44,169 nt of DNA, from the NCBI GenBank assembly GCA_902779875.1, contig CACZCX010000010.1, forward strand, positions 1-44,169, read 5' to 3'. A program made the translations under genes and the position numbers. A model generated the notes under the pieces. It searched no databases and was not told the DNA's origin. It was given only the letters and a program-made list of their open reading frames with translations. This document shows positions 1 to 6,662 of the stretch, in pieces. Position 1 is the first letter of the stretch; each line of letters begins with the position of its first letter. Source of the stretch: an uncultured Bacteroidales bacterium. Its GTDB lineage: Bacteria > Bacteroidota > Bacteroidia > Bacteroidales > Bacteroidaceae.

Positions 1-1
1 C

Positions 2-1009
2 AGCAAGCGTATGATGATCATGGTTGTCATCGCTCTCTGCCCCGCACTGCTGTTCGGTATGTACAATGTAGGCTATCAGCATTTCGCTCTGGCCGGTCTT
101 CTTGACCAGGCTACCTTCTGGAACAAGTTCTGGTTTGGTTTCCTGGCTGTCCTGCCCAGACTGATCGTTTCATACGTGGTTGGTCTTTCAATTGAGTTCG
201 TTGTCGCCCAGTGGAAACACGAGGAGATTCAGGAGGGATACCTGGTATCAGGTTTCATCATTCCCCTGATCGTACCTGCAACCACACCGCTTTGGATCCT
301 TGCCATTGCAGTAGCATTCTCTGTAATATTCGCCAAGGAGATATTCGGCGGTACCGGTATGAACTTCCTCAACGTAGCTCTGATAACCCGTGCATTCATC
401 TTCTTTGCTTATCCTACCGTAATCACCGGTGAGACCGTATGGGTGGTTGACCACTCTATCTGCGGCCTGGGTGCTGACATTGACGGTATGACCGCCGCTA
501 CAGCCCTCGGTACTGCAGCCACAACAGCTGCCGCTCCCGCTTTCACCATGGATATGGTTTGGGGCTTCATTCCCGGATCAGTCGGTGAAACCAGCGTTAT
601 CGCAATCGCTCTCGGTGCACTGCTTCTGCTTTACACCGGAATAGCAAGCTGGAAGACAATGCTCTCTGTATTCGCAGGCGGTATCCTGATGGCTCTGGTA
701 TTCAACCAGTGGGGTCCCGACAACGCAATGGCCCAGATGCCTTGGTATGAGCATCTCTGCCTGGGCGGTTTCTGCTTCGGTGCCGTATTCATGGCAACTG
801 ATCCTGTTACATCGGCCCGCACAGAGGTAGGTAAGTGGATCTACGGTCTACTCATCGGTATGATGGCTATCACAATCCGCGTCATGAACCCCGGTTATCC
901 TGAGGGTATGATGCTCGCCATCCTGCTCATGAACTGCTTTGCTCCGCTCATCGACTACTGCGTTGTACAGCGTAACGTAAACAAACGTGCTAACAGAATC
1001 AATAAATAA
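2..1009 (+). CDS. nqrB: Na+-translocating NADH:quinone oxidoreductase subunit B (5' end cut by window)
   Basis: Integral membrane subunit of Na+-NQR, which oxidises NADH with ubiquinone or menaquinone and exports Na+. The frame is open from base 2, so the N-terminal region of NqrB lies upstream of the window; the first in-window ATG (base 11) is not the real start. Seen: MYNVGYQ and FGGTGMNFLN, typical of NqrB/RnfD, and many hydrophobic helices. A D-G-M-T-A-A-T segment carries the likely FMN-acceptor threonine (ACA at 500-502). The family usually has S/T-G-A-T here, so alanine replaces glycine. It is followed after 5 bases by nqrC in the standard B-C-D-E-F order; nqrA should lie upstream. Family assignment is secure; flavinylation is inferred from the family. 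Confidence 0.96.
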   Translation, partial: SKRMMIMVVIALCPALLFGMYNVGYQHFALAGLLDQATFWNKFWFGFLAVLPRLIVSYVVGLSIEFVVAQWKHEEIQEGYLVSGFIIPLIVPATTPLWILAIAVAFSVIFAKEIFGGTGMNFLNVALITRAFIFFAYPTVITGETVWVVDHSICGLGADIDGMTAATALGTAATTAAAPAFTMDMVWGFIPGSVGETSVIAIALGALLLLYTGIASWKTMLSVFAGGILMALVFNQWGPDNAMAQMPWYEHLCLGGFCFGAVFMATDPVTSARTEVGKWIYGLLIGMMAITIRVMNPGYPEGMMLAILLMNCFAPLIDYCVVQRNVNKRANRINK

Positions 1010-1014
1010 GGATT

Positions 1015-1740
1015 ATGGCTACGAAAAAAATCAATACAAGCAGCAACGTATATACGATCCTCTATGCTGCCGTTATGGTTATCGTAGTGGCTTTCCTCCT
1101 GGTGTTTGTTTCACAGACTCTCAAGGAGCGTCAGACCGCCAACGTAATCAACGACACCAAGCAGCAGATCCTTTCAGCTCTCAACCTGCGTGACCTGCCC
1201 GATGTAGCTGGCAAGTACGCCGAGGTTATCAAGGCCGACTATCTCATGAAGGCCGATGGTGAGCTGGCTGAGTATGAGGGTGAGTTCAATACAAGTTACA
1301 AGAGTGAGTTCGACAACGGCAACCTCCACGTATTCGAGGCCAGCGTTGACGGACAGACCAAGTTCATCATTCCTATGAACGGTCTTGGACTTTGGGGTAC
1401 CATCTGGGGTTATATAGCTCTTGATGAGGACCGCTCGACTGTTTACGGAGTATATTTCTCTCACTCATCCGAGACTCCGGGTCTTGGCGGTGAGATTGCA
1501 AGCCTTAAGTTCCAGAACCGTTTCCCCGGCAAGACTGTCGCTGACAACGGCGAGGTTGCCCTCAAGGTCCTCAAGTTCGGAAAGGCCGATAAGAACTCTC
1601 CGTTCGAGGTTGACGGCGTTACAGGTGCTACCATCACTTCAACCGGTGTGAACTCCATGATTAATAAGGTGCTCTCAGCATACATTCCTTTCCTGACAAA
1701 GCAGTGCAGCGAGGAGCTTAATGTTGAATCTAACGATTGA
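1015..1740 (+). CDS. nqrC: Na+-NQR subunit C
   Basis: FMN-carrying periplasmic subunit of Na+-NQR. The 241-residue protein has one N-terminal membrane helix (about residues 12-33) and an FMN-binding domain with the SETPGLGGEI motif. Near the C terminus it has D-G-V-T-G-A-T; Thr206 of this motif is the expected covalent FMN site, attached by an ApbE-type flavin transferase, as known for the family. The ATG is 5 bases after the nqrB stop, so the genes are probably co-transcribed. The length is normal and nothing is missing. Confidence 0.97.
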   Translation: MATKKINTSSNVYTILYAAVMVIVVAFLLVFVSQTLKERQTANVINDTKQQILSALNLRDLPDVAGKYAEVIKADYLMKADGELAEYEGEFNTSYKSEFDNGNLHVFEASVDGQTKFIIPMNGLGLWGTIWGYIALDEDRSTVYGVYFSHSSETPGLGGEIASLKFQNRFPGKTVADNGEVALKVLKFGKADKNSPFEVDGVTGATITSTGVNSMINKVLSAYIPFLTKQCSEELNVESND

Positions 1741-1750
1741 TTGAAGGAAT

Positions 1751-2371
1751 ATGGCAAACAAGAATAGTGAGGCTTTCAAACAGCCTATGTGGGTTAACAA
1801 CCCTGTTTTGGTCCAGATTCTGGGTATCTGCTCCGCGCTGGCCGTAACCGCCCAGCTCAAGCCGGCCATCGTCATGGGACTTTCAGTTACCATCATCGTG
1901 GCTATGGCAAACGTGATCATCTCACTCCTGCGCAATACAATACCTAACCGTATCCGTATCATCATCCAGCTGGTTGTGGTTGCAGCTCTTGTAACCATCG
2001 TAAGTGAGATTCTCAAGGCTTTTGCGTATGACGTGAGCGTTCAGCTCTCCGTTTATATCGGTCTTATCATTACCAACTGTATCCTGATGGGTCGTCTTGA
2101 GGCTTTCGCCATGCAGAACGGTCCCTGGGCTTCTTTCCTGGACGGTATCGGTAACGGTCTGGGTTACGCAGCCATCCTGGTTATAGTTGCTTTCATTCGT
2201 GAGTTGTTCGGCAGCGGTACACTGTTCGGCTTCCAGATCGTTCCCCAGTGCTGGTACGAGGCTGGTTACCTGAACAACGGTCTGATGATCATGCCTCCTA
2301 TGGCCCTTATCCTGGTAGGCTGCGTTATCTGGTATCACCGTGCCAAGAACAAGGATTTACAGGAAAACTAA
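1751..2371 (+). CDS. nqrD: Na+-NQR subunit D
   Basis: Integral membrane subunit of Na+-NQR, 206 residues with about six hydrophobic segments, homologous to NqrE and RnfA/E. The family's half-channel architecture helps form the Na+ path and a membrane-buried iron site. Seen: long apolar stretches, the TNCILMGRLEAFA segment with its cysteine typical of NqrD/E, and VAFIRELFGSGTLFG. An A/G-rich stretch (gaaggaat) before the ATG at 1751 may act as a ribosome-binding site. It lies 10 bases after nqrC and 22 before nqrE. Assignment follows from sequence type and operon order. Confidence 0.96.
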   Translation: MANKNSEAFKQPMWVNNPVLVQILGICSALAVTAQLKPAIVMGLSVTIIVAMANVIISLLRNTIPNRIRIIIQLVVVAALVTIVSEILKAFAYDVSVQLSVYIGLIITNCILMGRLEAFAMQNGPWASFLDGIGNGLGYAAILVIVAFIRELFGSGTLFGFQIVPQCWYEAGYLNNGLMIMPPMALILVGCVIWYHRAKNKDLQEN

Positions 2372-2393
2372 TCTCAAAGCGTGATATAGAACT

Positions 2394-3002
2394 ATGGAAC
2401 ATTTCTTCAGTTTATTCGTAAGGTCGATATTCGTCGACAACATGGTATTCGCTTTCTTCCTGGGAATGTGCTCATTCCTGGCTGTAAGTAAGAATGTGAA
2501 GACCGCTTTGGGACTGGGTGTAGCTGTAATCTTTGTACAGTTCATAACACTCCCTGTAAACTATCTGCTTCAGACTAAGGTCCTGGCTCCCATGGGGCTG
2601 GAGTTCCTGAGCTTCATACTGTTCATCGCCGTTATCGCCGGTATCGTCCAGCTGGTTGAGATGATCGTTGAGAAGTTCTCACCTTCACTCTACAACTCAC
2701 TGGGTATATTCCTTCCGCTGATCGCCGTGAACTGCGCCATCATGGGTGGATCGCTCTTCATGCAGCAGCGTATAGGTATGGATCCCGACAATACCCAGGC
2801 TATCACATGCTTCGGTGACTCAATCGCCTTTGCACTGGGTTCAGGTATCGGTTGGGCTCTGGCTATTGTATGTCTGGCTGCCATCCGTGAGAAGATGGAG
2901 TACTGCGACATACCCAAGCCTCTGAAGGGTGTAGGTATTACATTCATCACCGTAGGCCTGATGGCTATGGCATTCATGTGTTTCTCAGGTCTGTCTATTT
3001 AA
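2394..3002 (+). CDS. nqrE: Na+-NQR subunit E
   Basis: Integral membrane subunit of Na+-NQR, paralogous to NqrD. The 202-residue protein starts [19 protein letters not shown] and contains [12 protein letters not shown], whose cysteine corresponds to the metal-binding Cys of the NqrD/NqrE pair. About six transmembrane segments are visible and the length is typical. It ends 12 bases before nqrF. Together with NqrD it forms the pseudo-symmetric membrane core of the pump. Confidence 0.96.
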   Translation: MEHFFSLFVRSIFVDNMVFAFFLGMCSFLAVSKNVKTALGLGVAVIFVQFITLPVNYLLQTKVLAPMGLEFLSFILFIAVIAGIVQLVEMIVEKFSPSLYNSLGIFLPLIAVNCAIMGGSLFMQQRIGMDPDNTQAITCFGDSIAFALGSGIGWALAIVCLAAIREKMEYCDIPKPLKGVGITFITVGLMAMAFMCFSGLSI

Positions 3003-3014
3003 AGAAGGTACATT

Positions 3015-4283
3015 ATGAACAATATCTATTTATCAAGTATTATAGTGTTCCTGGCCGTAATCCTGCTGCTGGTGGTTATCCTGCTGGTGGCAAAGAGCTA
3101 CCTGGTCGCATCGGGCAAGGTAAAGGTCAAGATTAACGGTGATAAGGAACTTGAGGTGAATTCAGGCGCAAGCCTTCTGAGCACCCTGGCTGAGAACGGC
3201 GTTTACCTTCCTTCAGCCTGCGGTGGTAAGGGTTCTTGCGGACAGTGCAAATGCCAGGTCGTTGAGGGCGGCGGTGAGATCCTTGATTCAGAGAAGGGTC
3301 ATTTCAGCCGTAAGCAGATCAAGGACAACTGGCGTCTGGGTTGCCAGTGCAAGGTCAAGGGTGATCTCTCAATCAAGGTACCTGAGAGCGTTCTCGGTGT
3401 CAAGGAGTGGGAGTGCGAGGTTATATCGAACAAGAACGTTGCTACATTCATCAAGGAGTTCATCGTCCAGCTTCCCGCCGGCGAGCATATGGACTTCCTG
3501 CCCGGTAGCTACGCTCAGATCAAGATCCCCGCATACTCTATGGATTATGACAAGGATATCGACAAGGACCTCATCGGTCCTGAGTACCTGCCCGCATGGG
3601 AGAAGTTCGGTCTGTTTGGCCTTAAGTCAGTAGTTACCGAGCCTACCATCCGTGCTTACTCTATGGCTAACTATCCTGCCGAGGGTGACCGCATCATGCT
3701 GACAGTACGTATCGCTACTCCTCCTTTCAAGCCGAAACCCGAGGTTGGTTTCCAGGAGGTTCCCACCGGTGTGGCTTCATCATACATATTCAGCCTCAAA
3801 CCCGGTGACAAGGTAATCATGTCAGGTCCTTACGGTGAGTTCCATCCCATATTCGACTCCAAGAAGGAGATGATCTGGGTCGGCGGTGGTGCCGGTATGG
3901 CTCCTCTGCGTGCACAGATCATGCATATGACCAAGACCCTCAAGACCACTGACCGTGAGATGCATTACTTCTACGGCGCACGTGCCCTGAACGAGGTATT
4001 CTACCTGCAGGACTTCCTCCAGATCGAGAAGGAGTTCCCCAACTTCCACTTCCATCTGGCTCTGGACCGTCCGGATCCCGCTGCCGATGCAGCAGGCGTC
4101 AAGTACACTGCAGGATTCGTTCACAACGTTATGTATGAGACATACCTCAAGGATCATGAGGCTCCCGAGGATATCGAGTACTACATGTGCGGACCTGGCC
4201 CCATGTCAAAGGCCGTTACCGGTATGCTTGACAACCTGGGTGTAGATCCCGCATCAATCATGTACGATAACTTTGGCGGATAA
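3015..4283 (+). CDS. nqrF: Na+-NQR subunit F (NADH dehydrogenase, 2Fe-2S/FAD)
   Basis: Electron-entry subunit of Na+-NQR: it takes hydride from NADH to FAD and passes electrons to a [2Fe-2S] centre. The 422-residue protein has an N-terminal helix (about 6-27), a ferredoxin domain with Cys69, Cys75, Cys78 and Cys110, an FAD-binding segment with RAYSMANYP, and an NADH-binding domain with GGGAGMAPLR and YYMCGPGPM. The cysteine spacing matches the family. It is the last gene of the operon and is followed directly by the terminator at 4318-4353. No odd residues noted. Confidence 0.97.
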   Translation: MNNIYLSSIIVFLAVILLLVVILLVAKSYLVASGKVKVKINGDKELEVNSGASLLSTLAENGVYLPSACGGKGSCGQCKCQVVEGGGEILDSEKGHFSRKQIKDNWRLGCQCKVKGDLSIKVPESVLGVKEWECEVISNKNVATFIKEFIVQLPAGEHMDFLPGSYAQIKIPAYSMDYDKDIDKDLIGPEYLPAWEKFGLFGLKSVVTEPTIRAYSMANYPAEGDRIMLTVRIATPPFKPKPEVGFQEVPTGVASSYIFSLKPGDKVIMSGPYGEFHPIFDSKKEMIWVGGGAGMAPLRAQIMHMTKTLKTTDREMHYFYGARALNEVFYLQDFLQIEKEFPNFHFHLALDRPDPAADAAGVKYTAGFVHNVMYETYLKDHEAPEDIEYYMCGPGPMSKAVTGMLDNLGVDPASIMYDNFGG

Positions 4284-4286
4284 TGA

Positions 4287-4379
4287 CGTATTGGGGTCAG
4301 ACCCCTTTCCGTCAGCGAAAGCGGCTCCTTCAGGGGCCGCTTTTGGTTTTTTTACGAATAGGGGTCTGACCCCAATACG
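4287..4379. repeat. REP-like inverted pair (GGGGTCAGACCCC) bracketing a terminator
   Basis: Two perfect 20-bp inverted arms, 4287-4306 and 4360-4379, flank the nqr terminator. Each arm contains a near-palindrome GGGG-T-CAG-A-CCCC (read as CTG on the other strand), that is a 5-bp stem with a 3-base loop. The left arm begins three bases after the nqrF stop codon. Paired inverted palindromes of this kind resemble REP/BIME elements, which in other bacteria are mobilised by REP-associated tyrosine transposases; none is present here. Symmetry is exact; the mobile origin is inference. Confidence 0.85.
4318..4353 (+). terminator. Rho-independent terminator of the nqr operon
   Basis: Stem 4318-4328 pairs with 4333-4343 (11 pairs, one G-T wobble) around a TTCA loop and is followed by a T-rich tract to 4353. 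It sits inside the 20-bp inverted repeat. Confidence 0.85.
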
Positions 4380-4389
4380 CTATTTTTTC

Positions 4390-4397
4390 TATATTTG
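4390..4397 (+). promoter_or_regulatory. Possible -7 box (TATATTTG) for the membrane protein/ABC pair
   Basis: TATATTTG fits the Bacteroidota TAnnTTTG -7 consensus and lies 22 bases before the chosen ATG at 4419. I see no good TTTG -33 element at the usual spacing, so the call is moderate. Confidence 0.4.
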
Positions 4398-4418
4398 CCA
4401 TGAAAGATAGTTTTGATT

Positions 4419-4766
4419 ATGACCTTGTTTGGCAAAATTCTCATGTCCTTCAGGTTCGGGAAAGAATTCCTGATCGCTGCGGCGGTGGTCTCCTTTGTGG
4501 CGGCACGCGGCGCAACCATACATCCGGAGTTGCTGTTCGGGTGGAAGACGGTAAAGGTGCTGTCGGACCTGATGATAATCTATCTGTTCATCAAGCTTGA
4601 CCGTAAGAGCACGATCTACTTCTACCTTAATCTTGGGATAAGCCGTCTCGAGTATTACTTGATACCTTTTATAATAGACCTCGTGATATTCAGGGGACTA
4701 TTGTTCGTATTCCCTTACTATTATAAACTTTTTATGCCGCTTTTGGGAACAGATGGAGGAGAATGA
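4419..4766 (+). CDS. Small membrane protein, possible ABC transporter partner
   Basis: I do not recognise a family. The product is about 115 residues with three or four hydrophobic segments, rich in aromatic residues near its end (FPYYYKLFMPLL). ATG 4419 was chosen; a TTG six bases earlier would add two residues and ATG 4443 would shorten it. Its last 14 bases overlap the start of the ABC ATPase in another frame, which implies translational coupling. It could be a very small membrane partner or accessory for that ATPase. Typical ABC membrane domains have six helices, so this is far shorter than usual. The role is inferred from context only. Confidence 0.7.
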   Translation: MTLFGKILMSFRFGKEFLIAAAVVSFVAARGATIHPELLFGWKTVKVLSDLMIIYLFIKLDRKSTIYFYLNLGISRLEYYLIPFIIDLVIFRGLLFVFPYYYKLFMPLLGTDGGE

Positions 4767-5421
4767 GGAAGGAAAACTGCTGATTGACAGCGTTCAGCTC
4801 AGCTTTGGCCAGAATACTGTGCTCCAGAGCGCATACGTCACTTCCTACAAGGGCAAGGTGACCGGTGTGCTGGGTAGGAACGGTACGGGAAAGTCGTGCA
4901 TATTCAAGTGTATCATGGGTGGCATCCGTCCTCAGAACAAGTATATAAGGCTGGGGAGTGAGCCTAAGACCGACTACGGGCATATCGGCCTCAGGGTAAA
5001 GTATATGCCGCAGGACCATTTCATCCCGGGTGGTATGACCCTGCCCAAGGCTTATGAACTGTACGGAGTGGATTTTGAGGGGCTGGTGGCCTGGATGGAG
5101 CAGTTTGACTGTTTCCGTAACCAAAAGGCCAAGATGCTGTCGGGCGGAGAGCTGCGTCTGGCCGAACTCTATCTGGTGCTCATGTCCGATGCGGAGTTCT
5201 GCATACTGGACGAGCCGTTCGCCAATATAGCGCCGGTATATGCCGACAAGATACGCGCCCTGATCAACGTACAGAAACAGTACAAGGGCATCATCGTGAC
5301 CGATCATGTATACGAGGAGATCCTTAAGGTGGCCGATGACCTGTTCCTGCTGCGTGACGGTTTTACCCATCAGATCCACTCCCGCGATGACCTTGTAAGG
5401 CTAGGTTATATCTTCTATTAG
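4753..5421 (+). CDS. ABC transporter ATP-binding protein
   Basis: Cytoplasmic ATPase of the ABC superfamily, 222 residues. Seen: Walker A GRNGTGKS at 41-48, Q-loop region around MPQD (86-88), signature LSGGELR at 129-135, Walker B CILDEP with Asp153-Glu154, and the H-loop histidine at 185. All catalytic motifs are intact, so it should hydrolyse ATP. The substrate cannot be read from the sequence. The only nearby candidate membrane component is the overlapping small upstream protein. A short hairpin after its stop (5423-5444) may end the transcript. Confidence 0.9.
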   Translation: MEENEEGKLLIDSVQLSFGQNTVLQSAYVTSYKGKVTGVLGRNGTGKSCIFKCIMGGIRPQNKYIRLGSEPKTDYGHIGLRVKYMPQDHFIPGGMTLPKAYELYGVDFEGLVAWMEQFDCFRNQKAKMLSGGELRLAELYLVLMSDAEFCILDEPFANIAPVYADKIRALINVQKQYKGIIVTDHVYEEILKVADDLFLLRDGFTHQIHSRDDLVRLGYIFY

Positions 5422-5422
5422 G

Positions 5423-5447
5423 GGCAAAACAGAAAAATTTTGCCTTT
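5423..5447 (+). terminator. Weak hairpin terminator after the ABC ATPase
   Basis: GGCAAAA (5423-5429) pairs with TTTTGCC (5438-5444) across an 8-base A-rich loop, followed by only three T residues. Position after the stop suggests a terminator, but the stem is A/T-rich and weak. Confidence 0.4.
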
Positions 5448-5519
5448 CCATTAAAAAAAAGTGCCGATTCCGTAAAAAAACATGGTGGCTCAGTTGTCTT
5501 ATATGTGAAATCGACTGAA

Positions 5520-6014
5520 ATGCTAGACAAAAGATTACTTGAAAGACTTTTCCGCCAGAACTACAGTGGGATGATTCGTCTGGCCAGGACCATACTGGGC
5601 GATGACGGAGAGGCTGAGGATGTGGTACAGGATGTTTTCGTGCGGGTCATGGAGACCGGCACTTCGGAACCTACTCCGGCATATCTGTATGCATCGGTCC
5701 GATACGGCTGCATCAATCTTATCAGGCAGAAACGGTTGCATGAACAGGTTCATGAGCTCATGCCCGTAGATGTTGAATTCGATATGCAGCCGGTGGAGCA
5801 GCAGACAGACAGGTTGGACCGCATAGCGGCATTTGTGGACGAATGGCTCAAGGAACCTCACCGCAGCATATTCCACCTGCGTTTTGACCTGGACCTCACG
5901 GTGAGCGAGATTGCCAAACGTCTGGAGATGAATCCCAATACCACTTACAAGTATCTGATGCAGTGCATTCAGCAGATCAGGCAGTTCTTTATGAACGCCG
6001 ATGTGAAACATTAA
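5520..6014 (+). CDS. ECF-type RNA polymerase sigma factor
   Basis: Extracytoplasmic-function sigma-70 factor that would direct RNA polymerase to a small target set. Region 2 is visible near the N terminus (FRQNYSGMIRLARTILGDDGEAEDVVQDVFVRV) and region 4 near the C terminus (LDLTVSEIAKRLEMNPNTTYKYLMQCIQQIRQFF), with no sigma 1.1 or region 3 between. ATG 5520 gives about 164 residues; a GTG at 5505 would add five. It is 12 bases before the anti-sigma gene, the classic Bacteroidota order sigma / anti-sigma / TonB receptor. It is probably held inactive by that neighbour until the receptor signals. Confidence 0.9.
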   Translation: MLDKRLLERLFRQNYSGMIRLARTILGDDGEAEDVVQDVFVRVMETGTSEPTPAYLYASVRYGCINLIRQKRLHEQVHELMPVDVEFDMQPVEQQTDRLDRIAAFVDEWLKEPHRSIFHLRFDLDLTVSEIAKRLEMNPNTTYKYLMQCIQQIRQFFMNADVKH

Positions 6015-6026
6015 AAAACAACGGTA

Positions 6027-6656
6027 ATGAATAACTCAGAAGACAACATCCGCAAACTCTTGGAGATGCTCGACAATCCCGATGCATACTCCGAGCAGGA
6101 GATCCGCGATATCATGGACCGTGACGAAGAGACCCGTGAGACCTACCGTATGATGGTCGACATAAAGCGCACCAGCCGCCGCAAGACGGATGACCGCCCG
6201 GTCGATGTGGACGCTGCCTGGAAACGTTTTGAGAAGGCTCACTACAGCACTCGCCGTCATAGCGTATTGATGAAGATCGCAGCCGGATTCGTAGGTTTCC
6301 TGTTCGTGTCAGGCCTCTCGTTTGCCGCCGTGACCATGGTAAGGCATTACAATGAAAGGCATGAATCCGAACAGGTGAGTGCTACAGAGGCCGTAAAAGG
6401 TAGCTCCGAGAGCGAGATGGAGACCATGACCGATCTTGCACCGGTCACGTTCAGCAATGCACCGCTCGAGCAGATACTCAGTGACATGTCGGAATTCTAC
6501 GGCGTCACGGTAGAGTACGGAAACTCCGATGCACGCACCCTGCGTTTCTATTATGAATGGAACCGGCAGTCGGATATAGAGGAGGTCATAGATGATCTCA
6601 ACAGGTTTGCAAAATTGAATATCACCAAGAACAACAACAAATTAATCGTAGAATAA
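6027..6656 (+). CDS. Short FecR-like anti-sigma factor
   Basis: Predicted inner-membrane anti-sigma factor of the adjacent ECF sigma. The 209-residue protein has an acidic and basic N-terminal cytoplasmic part, one membrane helix at about 85-105, and a periplasmic part ending in a STN/DUF4974-like domain (VTFSNAPLEQILSDMSEFYGVTVEYG onward). Usual FecR-type proteins in this phylum are roughly 300-400 residues and carry a FecR middle domain, which I cannot find here. It lies 12 bases after the sigma gene and 6 before the receptor, so the three are one transcript. The pairing is inferred from operon position and architecture. Confidence 0.85.
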   Translation: MNNSEDNIRKLLEMLDNPDAYSEQEIRDIMDRDEETRETYRMMVDIKRTSRRKTDDRPVDVDAAWKRFEKAHYSTRRHSVLMKIAAGFVGFLFVSGLSFAAVTMVRHYNERHESEQVSATEAVKGSSESEMETMTDLAPVTFSNAPLEQILSDMSEFYGVTVEYGNSDARTLRFYYEWNRQSDIEEVIDDLNRFAKLNITKNNNKLIVE

Positions 6657-6662
6657 CAGATC

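Noticed and set aside
4400-4600. A 66-codon plus-strand frame starting at the first ATG after the nqr terminator.
   Set aside because: It runs in another frame through the small membrane protein gene, has no hydrophobic or family pattern, and is not coupled to the ABC gene.
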